DNA of 64,000 nt from contig NZ_MAYU01000025.1 of assembly GCF_001685025.1 (NCBI RefSeq), forward strand, positions 1-64,000. The letters are read 5' to 3'. Shown here piece after piece: positions 53,681-63,589 of the stretch; the first letter of the stretch is position 1; every line of letters starts with the position of its first letter. This DNA comes from Bacillus sp. FJAT-27225. GTDB taxonomy: Bacteria > Bacillota > Bacilli > Bacillales > Cytobacillaceae. Position numbers and translations under genes: made by a program. The notes below the pieces were generated by a model. That model ran no database searches and was not told where the DNA came from. It saw only the letters and a program-made list of their open reading frames with translations.

Positions 53681-55186
53681 TTGGAGTCATTGTCAATGCT
53701 GTTTGAAGGATTTTCATTGGCCTTGTCAGGCTGGAATATCTTTTTCTGTCTTCTGGGAGTCACGATTGGCATGCTCGTGGGTGTAATGCCAGGACTTGGG
53801 CCGACAGCCGGGACTGCAATGTTGATTCCGCTTACATTCGGGATGGATCCCATGTCAGCCATTATCATGCTTGCAGGAATATATTACGGAGCTATGTACG
53901 GAGGTACCATAACTGCTGTCTTGATCAACACTCCCGGAGAAGCCGCTTCTGTCATCACAGCTCTTGATGGTTATCAGATGGCCAAACAGGGAAGGGCGGG
54001 TGTAGCGCTTGGAGTGTCTGCCATAGGGTCATTCGTAGGAGGAACAATAGCTGTACTGGGGCTGGCTTTTATAGGTCCTCCACTCGCGAAACTCGCCCTA
54101 AGGTTTGGGCCGCCTGAATTCTTTGCCTTAATGATGCTGGGATTATTGATGGTAGTTGGGTTGATGGGAAAATCCTTAATCAGAGGGATCATCGCCGCTG
54201 TCTTCGGTTTGATTTTATCATTAATCGGTATGGATCCTGTCTCGGGAACGACTCGATTTACATTTGGGCAATTGGATTTATTGAACGGCCTGGATTTTGT
54301 CGCGATTGCAATGGGCCTATTTGGGATATCAGAAATCCTGATGAATGTCGAGAATAAATTAAAGGAAGAAAAGCCTCATGCAGTAAAAGGGATGTTTCCT
54401 TCCCAAAAAGAGGTCCGTCCAACTATGAAGGCAATTGGAAGAGGGACAGGACTTGGATTTTTATTGGGACTAATTCCTGGTACAAACGCTGTTATCGCCT
54501 CCATCATGTCCTACTCGATGGAGAAAAAGTTGGCAAAGGATCCCTCAAGGTTTGGCAAGGGAGCCATTGAAGGAGTGGCCGGACCGGAAACAGCCAACAA
54601 TGCCTATAGCGGAGCGGCGTTGATCCCATTGTTTACACTCGGGCTTCCGAGTTCTCCAACAGTTGCAGTCATATTGGGAGCTTTTATCCTCCATGGATTA
54701 ACACCAGGTCCTGTGTTGTTTCAAAGTAATCCTTCCTTTGTTTGGGGAGTAATAGCTAGTATGTTTATTGGAAACATTTTATTGCTCATCATGAATCTTC
54801 CGTTGGCAAATATATGGGCGAAAATAGCGACTGTACCTTACAAGCTCTTGTTTCCAATTATTCTGATCATATCGGTATTAGGCTGTTACAGTGTAAACAA
54901 CAGTCTATGGGACGTGGGTGTAATGATTGTTTTCGGTATACTGGGATATTTAATGAAAAAGCTGGATATTCCTATTGCCGCTGTTGTTTTAACATTTGTC
55001 CTAGGCAACCAGATTGAATCATCCTTATTACAGTCTTTGGCTATGTCAGATGGCTCTCTAATGATTTTTATTTCAAGGCCAATTTCAGGTTTTTTAATCA
55101 TCCTTGCGCTGTTAATTTTAACCTTTAGCATAATAAGTATGGTGAAAAGTAAGAGAGATATCCTTGTTTCTGATGTAGAAATGTAG
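53681..55186 (+). CDS. tctA: Tripartite tricarboxylate transporter large membrane subunit (TctA-like)
   Basis: A 501-residue protein with about eleven to twelve spans. Family signatures are [39 protein letters not shown] (about 77-95) and the mirrored [16 protein letters not shown] later. It forms the sodium- or proton-driven pore. I chose TTG 53681, which has GGGGGGAG upstream; ATG 53696 is an alternative. Confidence 0.93.
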   Translation: MESLSMLFEGFSLALSGWNIFFCLLGVTIGMLVGVMPGLGPTAGTAMLIPLTFGMDPMSAIIMLAGIYYGAMYGGTITAVLINTPGEAASVITALDGYQMAKQGRAGVALGVSAIGSFVGGTIAVLGLAFIGPPLAKLALRFGPPEFFALMMLGLLMVVGLMGKSLIRGIIAAVFGLILSLIGMDPVSGTTRFTFGQLDLLNGLDFVAIAMGLFGISEILMNVENKLKEEKPHAVKGMFPSQKEVRPTMKAIGRGTGLGFLLGLIPGTNAVIASIMSYSMEKKLAKDPSRFGKGAIEGVAGPETANNAYSGAALIPLFTLGLPSSPTVAVILGAFILHGLTPGPVLFQSNPSFVWGVIASMFIGNILLLIMNLPLANIWAKIATVPYKLLFPIILIISVLGCYSVNNSLWDVGVMIVFGILGYLMKKLDIPIAAVVLTFVLGNQIESSLLQSLAMSDGSLMIFISRPISGFLIILALLILTFSIISMVKSKRDILVSDVEM

Positions 55187-55199
55187 AGGGGAAATTCGA

Positions 55200-56174
55200 A
55201 TGAATAAACCAAAAGTATTGATCGTTCAGGAAATAGCCGAGGAAGGAATTGAGGTTCTTAAAGATGCCGGGTATGAAATAGTTGTTCCCGATGGTCCTTC
55301 AGAGGAAGCTTTATCGAACGTTGTAGGTGATTGCGATGCAATCCTTGTAAGGACAACAAATATCACGAAAAAGACGTTAGATGCTGCTTCTTCGTTAAAA
55401 GTAATCGCTAGGCACGGGGTAGGGACTGATAATATCAATATTGAGGCAGCAACTGCCAGGAATATCCCGGTCTGCAATGTACCTACTTCAAATTCAAATG
55501 CCGTTGCCGAGCATGTGGTTGGTCTCATGCTTTCATTGGCACACCAAATCAATAGAGCCGATAAAGCTCTCAGGAATGGACGGTTTGAAGTTAGGCATAC
55601 GTATACAGGAACGGAATTATCCAATAAAGTTCTGGGTTTAATAGGGTTCGGCAATATTGGCAGACTCGTTGCGCATAAGTGCCACCATGGATTGGGCATG
55701 CATGTAAAAGTTTTTGACCCTTATATTAAGAAAACAGAAGAATTTAACTATGTAGAAGTAGCCGATTCCTTGGATGAATTGTTGGCTGAGTCTGACTTTG
55801 TTTCCCTTCATTTGCCCTACTCCCCGGACTTGCATCATATGATTAATGAAGAAAAACTTTCAAAATTTAAGTCTACAGCCTATCTGGTAAATTGCGCACG
55901 GGGAGGGCTAGTAGATGAAGCTGCTTTACATAAGGCTCTAAAAAATAACATCATTGCAGGAGCAGCGCTGGATGTTTTTGAAGAGGAACCCCCAGGGAAT
56001 CATCCGCTTTTCGAATTGGAAAACATCATCGTTACGCCTCATATGGCTGCACACACAAAGGAATCATTAATTAACATGGCTACTGGAGCCGCAAGATCCA
56101 TTATTCAGGTTTTAAGCGGGGAAAAACCAGCATCCTGTGTCAACATGGATGCAATAGAAGGTGTTAAACAATGA
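55200..56174 (+). CDS. D-isomer 2-hydroxyacid dehydrogenase (phosphoglycerate dehydrogenase-like)
   Basis: A 324-residue NAD-dependent dehydrogenase. The Rossmann motif is GLIGFGNIGR (about 146-155). The catalytic triad is Arg in NCARGG, Glu in DVFEEEPP and His in TPHMAAHT. There is no C-terminal ACT domain, so it is not the regulated serine-pathway enzyme. Here, next to a Tct transporter and an Ldh_2-type enzyme, it probably acts on a hydroxy acid or semialdehyde of the imported compound. It overlaps the next gene by four bases. Confidence 0.9.
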   Translation: MNKPKVLIVQEIAEEGIEVLKDAGYEIVVPDGPSEEALSNVVGDCDAILVRTTNITKKTLDAASSLKVIARHGVGTDNINIEAATARNIPVCNVPTSNSNAVAEHVVGLMLSLAHQINRADKALRNGRFEVRHTYTGTELSNKVLGLIGFGNIGRLVAHKCHHGLGMHVKVFDPYIKKTEEFNYVEVADSLDELLAESDFVSLHLPYSPDLHHMINEEKLSKFKSTAYLVNCARGGLVDEAALHKALKNNIIAGAALDVFEEEPPGNHPLFELENIIVTPHMAAHTKESLINMATGAARSIIQVLSGEKPASCVNMDAIEGVKQ

Positions 56175-57238
56175 GCGGAAAGAAGATTTCGGTCAATGTA
56201 CTGAATCGATATGGAGTTTCCTTATTATCAAAATGCATACCAAAAGACGAAGCTGAGATTGTGATGGAAACGTTAATCGATGCTGACTTAAGTGGCGTTC
56301 CTTCACATGGAGTTTCCAGAATAACGGATTACATAAACCGAATGGAATCCGGATTGATAGAAAGAAGCACCGAGATTGAGATTAAAAGCAATACTCCAAC
56401 AACTGCTCTATTTAACGCAAATAATGGCTGGGGACAGGTTGTGTCGGTCAAAGCGATGAATAAAGCAATCGAAATGGCAGAACAGTATGGAACCGGGTTT
56501 GTTGGTGTCTGCGGGTCCAACCATAACGGTACAGCGGCATACTTTACGAAAATGGCTGCTGAAAAAGGTTTTGTAGGAATTGCTATGACGAATACTTCCG
56601 CTACCATGGTTCCTTTTGGAGGAATGGAACCTTCTCTTGGAACAAACCCAATATCAATCGCTATACCTGGACCAGCAGGCTTTCCTATTGTACTTGATAT
56701 GGCAACAAGCAATGTTGCTAGAGGAAAAATCATACAGGCAAAAAAGAAAAACCAGAAAATACCCGAAGGCTGGGCAATCACAAAAGATGGGGAGCATACG
56801 ACAGATCCCGAAAAGGCCCTTAAGGGGTACATGCTGCCAATGGGGCCGAAGGGATCGGGTCTCGCCATTATAATCGACATTCTTTGCGGTGTAATGACAG
56901 GTGCCAATTTCGGAAAGGGTGTTCCCCGTATGTACGACGACCCGGAGCCACAGCTTATTGGCCATTTCTTTGGCGCTATTAATGTAGAAGGTTTTATAAA
57001 TCGTTCAGCCTTTGATGAAAGAATGAAAGAAAAAGTGGCTGAAACAACCGGAACAAAGCCGATGAAAGGGTTTGATCGGGTTTTTATGCCTGGAGAAATT
57101 GAATATTTGAAGAAAAAACAACAATTGGAGGATGGAATCCTTCTCCCACAGGAAATTTTTGATGAATTAATTCACACCGGAAAGAAATATGGGGTGGAGA
57201 TATCCGATTTCATGAATAAGGAAAAGGTTCAGAACTAA
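56171..57238 (+). CDS. Malate/L-lactate dehydrogenase family oxidoreductase (Ldh_2)
   Basis: A 355-residue member of the Ldh_2/MDG2 family, which includes ComC sulfolactate, ureidoglycolate and related NAD(P)-dependent dehydrogenases and has a fold unrelated to classical LDH. SGVPSHGVSRI near residue 41, with its catalytic-type His, GSNHNGTAAYF, and LGTNPISIAIPG are diagnostic. The ATG overlaps the stop of the preceding dehydrogenase gene. Two dehydrogenases of different fold side by side suggest opposite stereospecificity on one substrate. Confidence 0.9.
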   Translation: MSGKKISVNVLNRYGVSLLSKCIPKDEAEIVMETLIDADLSGVPSHGVSRITDYINRMESGLIERSTEIEIKSNTPTTALFNANNGWGQVVSVKAMNKAIEMAEQYGTGFVGVCGSNHNGTAAYFTKMAAEKGFVGIAMTNTSATMVPFGGMEPSLGTNPISIAIPGPAGFPIVLDMATSNVARGKIIQAKKKNQKIPEGWAITKDGEHTTDPEKALKGYMLPMGPKGSGLAIIIDILCGVMTGANFGKGVPRMYDDPEPQLIGHFFGAINVEGFINRSAFDERMKEKVAETTGTKPMKGFDRVFMPGEIEYLKKKQQLEDGILLPQEIFDELIHTGKKYGVEISDFMNKEKVQN

Positions 57239-57252
57239 CAGGGAAATGGGGA

Positions 57253-58041
57253 ATGAAGATGTTCAAAAATAGGCTGAAGGCTAATTTGGCAAATGGAGAT
57301 AAAAAAAGTCATCTAAGTTTGTTTGTTGGTTTTCCTTCTATTCATGTAGTTGAAATGGCCGCCTATAATCACTTCGATGTCGTTGTCATTGACTGCGAAC
57401 ACGGGAACTTATCCTATGAAAATATAGAACATATGGTAATCGCTGCGGAAAATGCAGGAATAACCCCCCTTGTTAGGACAGTTTCGAGTGAACCCGGCGA
57501 AATATTAAAGGTACTAGACAGAGGAGCTCATGGTGTTCATGTTCCTCAGGTGGAAACAAAGGAACAGGCGGAACGAATAATTGAAGCTGTAAAATATCCC
57601 CCGATTGGGAAAAGAGGAGCCGCATTCTCCATGAGGGCAGCAAAATATGGAACTTTGCCGATCGAGGAGTACCTTGAAAAGGCAAACGAGGAAACATTGG
57701 TATGTGTCCATATCGAGAGTGAGAAAGCAATGCAAAATTTGAATGAAATCCTCCAAACTCCTGGGATCGACCTTGTCTATGTTGGCCCAACTGATCTCTC
57801 GGTTTCTTTGGGATATGGGGGCAGTATCGATCATCCTGAAGTATTGAAAGCAGTTGATGAAATAAAGAAAACGGCAGCCAGATATAACGTGAAAATTGGG
57901 GTTCATACCAAAAATGGCCTGGGAGCACAAAATCGTTCCAGATGGGGAGCGGACTATATAGGTATAACGGTGAGCTCCCTTATTATTGATTCTTTTAATC
58001 AATACACGTCATTAGCGCGAAAGGAAGGAGTTGAAATTTAA
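57253..58041 (+). CDS. HpcH/HpaI aldolase (2-dehydro-3-deoxyglucarate aldolase-like)
   Basis: A 262-residue metal-dependent class II aldolase of the HpaI/GarL family. It has FDVVVIDCEHGNLSYENI (about 37-54), GAHGVHVPQVET with its metal-site surroundings, and VYVGPTDLSVSLG near residue 178. The family splits 2-oxo acids into pyruvate and an aldehyde; GarL releases tartronate semialdehyde from ketodeoxyglucarate. ATG 57253 is taken; ATG 57259 is better spaced from the GGGG stretch and is an alternative. Confidence 0.88.
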   Translation: MKMFKNRLKANLANGDKKSHLSLFVGFPSIHVVEMAAYNHFDVVVIDCEHGNLSYENIEHMVIAAENAGITPLVRTVSSEPGEILKVLDRGAHGVHVPQVETKEQAERIIEAVKYPPIGKRGAAFSMRAAKYGTLPIEEYLEKANEETLVCVHIESEKAMQNLNEILQTPGIDLVYVGPTDLSVSLGYGGSIDHPEVLKAVDEIKKTAARYNVKIGVHTKNGLGAQNRSRWGADYIGITVSSLIIDSFNQYTSLARKEGVEI

Positions 58042-58044
58042 GGC

Positions 58045-58066
58045 TGACTATTTGGGGACATAGTCA
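58045..58066. promoter_or_regulatory. Inverted repeat before the GntR gene
   Basis: TGACTAT (58045-58051) and ATAGTCA (58060-58066) are exact inverted arms around eight bases, just before the regulator gene. It could be an operator or a weak hairpin. Confidence 0.35.
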
Positions 58067-58078
58067 AAATTAAATCCT

Positions 58079-58771
58079 ATGGAAGAAAAAAATGAACAAT
58101 TCTCATCATTATCAATCTATTCAACAGAAATCAAGTCGCTCAGGGACATCGTTTTAGAATCTCTTCGTGAATCCATTATAACCGGCAAAATAAAGCCGGG
58201 TGAACATTTGAAAGAGAGGCAGCTCGCAGAGGCGATGGGAATCAGCACGACACCGATCAAGGAAGCGCTCCGAATCCTAAGCCATGAAGGATTGGTGGAA
58301 ACATACCCTCGTAAAGGGGCGTATGTTTCCCATATGGTCGAAACATCAATTGCAGAAATGTTAATGGTTAGGGCCTCCCTCGAAAGTTTAGCAGCCAGAT
58401 TATGCACAGATAAACTTGATGAAAAGGGATTAAGAGATTTGGAAGAGCAAATAAACAGGATGGAACATCTCGTTAAATCAAAAGATACCGAACGGTTATC
58501 TCTCGAAAATACAAAATTTCATCAGATGATCCAACAAGGTGCGGAAAATCCTGTCATCAAGCAAATGTTATCTGTCATTGTAAACTATGACAATATGTTT
58601 CGGAAAAAGGCTCTTTCGCTTGAAATGGAAGTGGAAGAAGGTTTCGCCGAACATCGAAAAATCTTTGAAGCAATCAGAGACAAGGATAGTGAATTAGCTG
58701 AAAAGAGAATGAAAGACCATATTATGAGAACGGCAGCACATGTCATGAAATATTTAAACATTGGAGGATAA
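58079..58771 (+). CDS. GntR family regulator, FadR/FCD subgroup
   Basis: A 230-residue repressor-type protein. The winged helix covers about 19-85 with LRESIITGKIKPGEHL and GISTTPIKEALRIL. The FCD ligand-binding domain (about 90-225) carries NTKFHQMI and FAEHRKIFEAI, where the Asp/Asn and His residues bind a metal and a carboxylate ligand. The ribosome binding site before ATG 58079 is poor. It lies in the middle of the operon and probably senses the imported acid or an intermediate and acts at the palindromic operator at 52049-52090. Confidence 0.9.
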   Translation: MEEKNEQFSSLSIYSTEIKSLRDIVLESLRESIITGKIKPGEHLKERQLAEAMGISTTPIKEALRILSHEGLVETYPRKGAYVSHMVETSIAEMLMVRASLESLAARLCTDKLDEKGLRDLEEQINRMEHLVKSKDTERLSLENTKFHQMIQQGAENPVIKQMLSVIVNYDNMFRKKALSLEMEVEEGFAEHRKIFEAIRDKDSELAEKRMKDHIMRTAAHVMKYLNIGG

Positions 58772-58776
58772 TTTTT

Positions 58777-59694
58777 ATGGATTTCAGCTATTTGCGTAAA
58801 AACCTTGAAACAATTACGGCTATTAACATCACTCCCTTTCAAAAGGATTCAAAGGAAATTGATTGGGTCAGTCTGGAAAAAAATATTGAGTTTTTAATAG
58901 AAAAGGGACTCAAAGTAATTGTTCCTTCCGGCAACACTGGAGAATTTTATGCCCTTTCAATCGAGGAAGCAAAACAAGTGACAAAAAGGGTTGTTGAGAT
59001 TGTTGATAAGCGTGCAATTGTAATGGCTGGAATTGGTTACTCTGTTCCCCAGGCGGTTGAACTTGGTCTTGCCGCACAGGATGCCGGGGCTGATTGCGTA
59101 ATGATCCATCAGCCTGTTCACCCATATGTGACTACGGATGGAACGGTTTCCTATTTCAAGGAAATCATTAATGCACTTGATATCCCTTCAGTTATCTATT
59201 TTAAAGACCCCCATGTCAGCGACCGTGTTTTATACGAGCTTGCTTCACTTGAGAAATTCATTGGAGTCAAGTACGCGATTAATGACCTTCCTAGATTCAC
59301 AAAGACATATCGTGAGGTATCGGCAATCCATGACATTGCCTGGATATGCGGGACAGCTGAGAAATGGGCCCCTTATTTCTATCACGCCGGCGCCAAAGGC
59401 TTTACATCGGGGCTTGTAAATATTTTTCCTGAAAAGTCCTTTGAACTGTTACAAGCGCTTCGTGAAGAAGACAATGAGACAACCTGGAAAGTTTGGGAAG
59501 AAGTGCTCTTATTCGAGGACTTAAGAGCAAAAAACAATAATGGAAACAATGTTGTGGTTATAAAGGAAGCTTTAGAGCTGATTGGCTTTAAGGCAGGACC
59601 TACAAGGGAACCTGTTAACAGTCTATGTAATGAAGACAAAAAAGAACTTGAGGGCCTACTTGCAAAATGGGGGATGCTGGCCCCCCAACTTTAA
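58777..59694 (+). CDS. DapA (dihydrodipicolinate synthase) family lyase/dehydratase
   Basis: A 305-residue class I aldolase-type barrel. It has [15 protein letters not shown] (about 46-60; the family often has GTTGE) and the Schiff-base Lys in [10 protein letters not shown] (about 163). Related members are dehydratases or aldolases of 2-oxo-3-deoxy sugar acids. The operon also has a second DapA-family gene (61083-62018) that clearly matches 5-dehydro-4-deoxyglucarate dehydratase, so this one may act on a different oxo acid. GGAGG precedes the ATG. Confidence 0.85.
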   Translation: MDFSYLRKNLETITAINITPFQKDSKEIDWVSLEKNIEFLIEKGLKVIVPSGNTGEFYALSIEEAKQVTKRVVEIVDKRAIVMAGIGYSVPQAVELGLAAQDAGADCVMIHQPVHPYVTTDGTVSYFKEIINALDIPSVIYFKDPHVSDRVLYELASLEKFIGVKYAINDLPRFTKTYREVSAIHDIAWICGTAEKWAPYFYHAGAKGFTSGLVNIFPEKSFELLQALREEDNETTWKVWEEVLLFEDLRAKNNNGNNVVVIKEALELIGFKAGPTREPVNSLCNEDKKELEGLLAKWGMLAPQL

Positions 59695-59710
59695 ACCAAG
59701 GAGGGTACAT

Positions 59711-61054
59711 ATGGGAGAGATCGGTGATTTCAAAACACCAATCGTAAGAGATGTTACGGTCATACCGGTTGCGGGTTCAGATAGCATGCTCCTAAACCTT
59801 AGCGGAGCACACGGGCCGTTTTTTACGCGAAATATTTTGATCATTAAAGACAATTCAGGAAACACAGGTGTTGGTGAAGTTCCAGGCGGAGAAGGGATCC
59901 GGGAGACAATAGAACAGGCAAAAGACCTCATTATAGGGCGCCCAATAGGATTATACCGAAATATTCTAAGTGAAATAAAAGACCGCTTCGCCAGCCTTGA
60001 TGCTGGCGGCCGGGGTCTTCAGACATTTGACCTTCGCGTCACTATCCATGCCGTAACAGCCGTTGAATCGGCCATGCTTGACCTTCTTGGGAAATACCTT
60101 AATGTCCCAGCAGCTGTACTTTTAGGGGAAGGCCAGCAGAGGGATTCCGTCAAGATGCTTGGCTATCTTTTTTATATTGGTGATAGGAAACAAACGAATC
60201 TTCAATACAAAAGCGAAGCTGACGCAAAGGATGATTGGTTCCGTCTGCGTAATGAACCTGCTTTGACAGCGGATTCTATCGTAAGGCTTGCGGAGGCGGC
60301 AAGGGAAAAGTATGGTTTCCAGGACTTCAAGCTAAAAGGGGGGGTGTTAAGAGGAGAAGAAGAAATCGAGGCCGTTACCGCACTGGCAAAAAGGTTCCCC
60401 GAAGCGCGTATCACGCTGGATCCTAATGGTGCTTGGTCCCTTGAAGAAGCAATTCGTTTATGCCGCAACATGAAAGATGTCCTTGCTTACGCGGAAGATC
60501 CATGCGGAGCGGAAAATGGCTATTCCTCAAGGGAGGTTATGGCTGAATTCCGAAGGGCAACTGGCCTGCCAACTGCAACTAATATGATTGCGACGGACTG
60601 GCGGGAAATGGGACATGTAATTCAATTGCATTCTGTTGATATCCCGCTTGCTGACCCTCATTTCTGGACAATGGCTGGTTCAGTCAGAGTTGCACAAATG
60701 TGCCATGAATGGGGCTTAACTTGGGGATCACACTCCAATAACCATTTTGATATATCACTAGCAATGTTTACTCATGTTGCTGCTGCAGCACCTGGTGAAA
60801 TTACCGCAATAGATACTCATTGGATCTGGCAGGATGGCCAGCGTTTAACCAAGGATCCGCTGAAAATTGTCAATGGAGAAGTGAAAGTACCGGATAAGCC
60901 TGGACTTGGTATCGAAATAGATATGGAAAGAGTGGAACAGGCCCATCGTTTGTACAAAGAATATGGCCTTGGCGCTAGAGATGATTCAATTGCCATGAAA
61001 TATTTAATCCCAAATTGGACTTTTAACAATAAAAAACCTTGTCTTGTTCGTTAA
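59711..61054 (+). CDS. gudD: Glucarate dehydratase
   Basis: A 447-residue enolase-superfamily enzyme that converts D-glucarate to 5-dehydro-4-deoxyglucarate. Diagnostic pieces are the N-terminal [29 protein letters not shown] with the KxK base pair (about 205), [12 protein letters not shown] with the metal Asp, and late HSNNHFDIS with the second base. ATG 59711 has AAGGAGGG upstream; a longer frame exists but overlaps the preceding gene. It fixes the substrate class of the operon as an aldarate. Confidence 0.95.
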   Translation: MGEIGDFKTPIVRDVTVIPVAGSDSMLLNLSGAHGPFFTRNILIIKDNSGNTGVGEVPGGEGIRETIEQAKDLIIGRPIGLYRNILSEIKDRFASLDAGGRGLQTFDLRVTIHAVTAVESAMLDLLGKYLNVPAAVLLGEGQQRDSVKMLGYLFYIGDRKQTNLQYKSEADAKDDWFRLRNEPALTADSIVRLAEAAREKYGFQDFKLKGGVLRGEEEIEAVTALAKRFPEARITLDPNGAWSLEEAIRLCRNMKDVLAYAEDPCGAENGYSSREVMAEFRRATGLPTATNMIATDWREMGHVIQLHSVDIPLADPHFWTMAGSVRVAQMCHEWGLTWGSHSNNHFDISLAMFTHVAAAAPGEITAIDTHWIWQDGQRLTKDPLKIVNGEVKVPDKPGLGIEIDMERVEQAHRLYKEYGLGARDDSIAMKYLIPNWTFNNKKPCLVR

Positions 61055-61082
61055 TAGAACTTTTAGCATTGGAGGAATTATC

Positions 61083-62018
61083 ATGTCTAAAGCGAGAGTT
61101 GCGCCTAAGGGAATATTAGGGTTTCCTGTGTCTCATTTTACAGAGAATGATAGGCTGGATGAACAGGCTCTTTCTCAGAATATCGAAAATCTGATGAATG
61201 AAGGCGTGGAAGCCATATTCGTTGCTTGTGCTGCAGCAGAATACCCTTCATTAAGCGAATCTGAGTATGTTGCATCTGTTGAGGTTGCCGTATCGACAGT
61301 CAAAGGAAGGCTTCCGGTTTATACAGGGGTTGGCGGAAATATCAAAACAGCACTTAAATATTCTCAAATTTCGGCAGATAAAGGGGCTGACGGATATCTT
61401 ATCTTGCCTCCGTATCTTGTTACTGGAGAAAAAGATGGGATAGCCGCCTATTTTAAATCCATAGCAGAAAGCACAAATCTTAATGCCATCGTATATCAGC
61501 GTGACAATGTCAGTCTATCAGTCAAGGGATTGGAAGTACTGGCTGAAGTGCCTCAAGTGGTTGGCGTGAAAGATGGATTGGGTGATATGGAGTTAAATGT
61601 TATGCTTACCCAAACATTTGGAAACCGTTTTGGATGGCTGAACGGAATGCCTCTTGCTGAAGTAACCATGCCCGCATATCTTCCGCTTGGGTTTGATTCT
61701 TACTCTTCGGCAATATCGAATTATATTCCCCATATTTCAAGGAAATTTTACAATAGTCTGTATGACGGAGATATGGAAACAGTAACAGACATATACCAGC
61801 AAGTAATACTTCCGATTAATAACATTCGCCGTAAGCGGAAAGGGTATGCTGTGTCACTTATTAAGGCAGGAATGGAAATTATGGGATTGAAGGTGGGAAA
61901 ATCAGTAAGGCTGCCAATTCTTCCAGTAGAAAAACAACATTATACAGAGATGGAAACAATTTTGAAAAATGCGATGGAACGTTTTCCTAAAAAGGAAGCT
62001 GCAAGACCAATTTTTTAA
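61083..62018 (+). CDS. kdgD: 5-dehydro-4-deoxyglucarate dehydratase
   Basis: A 311-residue DapA-family barrel closely resembling B. subtilis YcbC along its length: [13 protein letters not shown] at the start, [26 protein letters not shown], the Schiff-base Lys in [10 protein letters not shown], and [16 protein letters not shown] near the end. It dehydrates and decarboxylates the GudD product to 2-oxoglutarate semialdehyde. ATG 61083 has GGAGG upstream. Confidence 0.94.
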   Translation: MSKARVAPKGILGFPVSHFTENDRLDEQALSQNIENLMNEGVEAIFVACAAAEYPSLSESEYVASVEVAVSTVKGRLPVYTGVGGNIKTALKYSQISADKGADGYLILPPYLVTGEKDGIAAYFKSIAESTNLNAIVYQRDNVSLSVKGLEVLAEVPQVVGVKDGLGDMELNVMLTQTFGNRFGWLNGMPLAEVTMPAYLPLGFDSYSSAISNYIPHISRKFYNSLYDGDMETVTDIYQQVILPINNIRRKRKGYAVSLIKAGMEIMGLKVGKSVRLPILPVEKQHYTEMETILKNAMERFPKKEAARPIF

Positions 62019-62031
62019 GGAGGGGGATACT

Positions 62032-63498
62032 ATGACGACCTCGGTTGAAGTAAAAACATATCACAATTTTTACAATGGGGAATGGGTTGCTTCCATTTCA
62101 AATGAAGTAGAAAAAAGCGTTAATCCAGCCAACACGGATGATATTGTCGGTTATGTGCAAAAATCCACAGCAGAGGATTTAAATAGGGCAATTGAATCAG
62201 CCAGTAAAGCAAAGGATGGATGGCGAAAGCTCTCAGGGTCGGAGAGAGGAGACTATCTATATAAAGCTGCCCAAATTATTGAAAAGAGAATCAATGAGAT
62301 TGCCGAAACAGCAAGCCGTGAAATGGGAAAAACTTTCGCTGAAACAAAAGGAGAGACAGCAAGGGGGATTGCCATTTTAAGGTACTACGCAGGGGAAGGG
62401 ATGCGTAAAGTTGGTGATGTCATTCCTTCAACCGATAGCTCCGCCCTGATGTTTACGACCCGTGTTCCCCTTGGAGTTGTTGGTGTTATTACGCCATGGA
62501 ATTTTCCAATCGCCATTCCGATATGGAAGATGGCTCCAGCCCTTGTTTACGGGAATACAGTCGTGATCAAACCGGCAACAGAAACAGGGGTCACATGTGC
62601 GAAAATCATAGAATGTTTACAAGAGGCTGGTTTCCCTCCAGGTGTGGTAAACATGGTGACCGGCCCTGGAAGTGTGATTGGCCAAGGTATCGCGGATCAC
62701 CCGAAAGTAAACGGCATTACATTTACTGGATCGAATGGTGTAGGGAAACGGATTGCTCGTTCAGCATTGGAACGAGGTGCCAAGTACCAACTGGAAATGG
62801 GCGGGAAAAACCCTGTTATTGTTGCAGCTGATGCCGATCTTGACCTTGCAGTAGATGGCACGATAAGTGGAGCATTCCGATCCACCGGTCAAAAGTGCAC
62901 CGCAACAAGCCGCGTCATAGTTGAAAGTTCAGTCTATGAATCTTTTAAAGAAAAGTTATTGGAGAAAGTAAAAGAGATAACGATTGGAAATGGACTTGAA
63001 GAGAATACATGGATGGGGCCATGTGCGAGTGAAAGCCAATATAAAACTGTACTCTCTTATATCGAAAAAGGACATTCAGAGGGTGCGAGATTGATCGCTG
63101 GAGGAAATAAACTTGATGGGAAACCTTTTGATAAAGGGTTTTACCTCGAACCTACAATATTTGAAAATGTCACTTCAGAAATGTCCATCGCCCAGGAAGA
63201 AATATTTGGACCAGTGATTGCACTCATTAAAGTAAATAACATAAATGAGGCCATTCAAATTGCAAATGACGTGGATTTCGGTTTGAGCGCCTCAATTTTT
63301 ACAAGTAATATTAAAAACATCCTTTCCTTTATTGAAGATATGGATGCTGGACTCATTCGCATTAATGCAGAAAGTGCAGGAGTTGAACTCCAGGCTCCCT
63401 TCGGAGGCATGAAGCAATCAAGCTCCCACTCGAGGGAACAAGGAGAAGCCGCAAAGGAATTTTTCACGTCAATCAAAACAGTATTTGTAAAATCGTGA
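62032..63498 (+). CDS. Aldehyde dehydrogenase (2-oxoglutarate semialdehyde dehydrogenase, YcbD-like)
   Basis: A 488-residue NAD(P)-dependent aldehyde dehydrogenase, the same length as B. subtilis YcbD. It has [20 protein letters not shown] (about 149-168), the catalytic Glu in LEMGGKNP and the catalytic Cys in [11 protein letters not shown]. It completes the aldarate pathway by making 2-oxoglutarate. AGGAGGGGG precedes ATG 62032, and a terminator follows the stop. Confidence 0.93.
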   Translation: MTTSVEVKTYHNFYNGEWVASISNEVEKSVNPANTDDIVGYVQKSTAEDLNRAIESASKAKDGWRKLSGSERGDYLYKAAQIIEKRINEIAETASREMGKTFAETKGETARGIAILRYYAGEGMRKVGDVIPSTDSSALMFTTRVPLGVVGVITPWNFPIAIPIWKMAPALVYGNTVVIKPATETGVTCAKIIECLQEAGFPPGVVNMVTGPGSVIGQGIADHPKVNGITFTGSNGVGKRIARSALERGAKYQLEMGGKNPVIVAADADLDLAVDGTISGAFRSTGQKCTATSRVIVESSVYESFKEKLLEKVKEITIGNGLEENTWMGPCASESQYKTVLSYIEKGHSEGARLIAGGNKLDGKPFDKGFYLEPTIFENVTSEMSIAQEEIFGPVIALIKVNNINEAIQIANDVDFGLSASIFTSNIKNILSFIEDMDAGLIRINAESAGVELQAPFGGMKQSSSHSREQGEAAKEFFTSIKTVFVKS

Positions 63499-63524
63499 AA
63501 GCAGGTTTTTTGACCTGCTTTTTA
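63498..63524 (+). terminator. Terminator of the aldarate operon
   Basis: AAAGCAGGT (63498-63506) pairs with ACCTGCTTT (63513-63521), with T residues in the tail. Confidence 0.85.
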
Positions 63525-63589
63525 TCTCTCATTTCTGAGAACGATACTAGTTTTTAATATAGCCTATTTTCTAAAAGGAGGGGAGGGAC

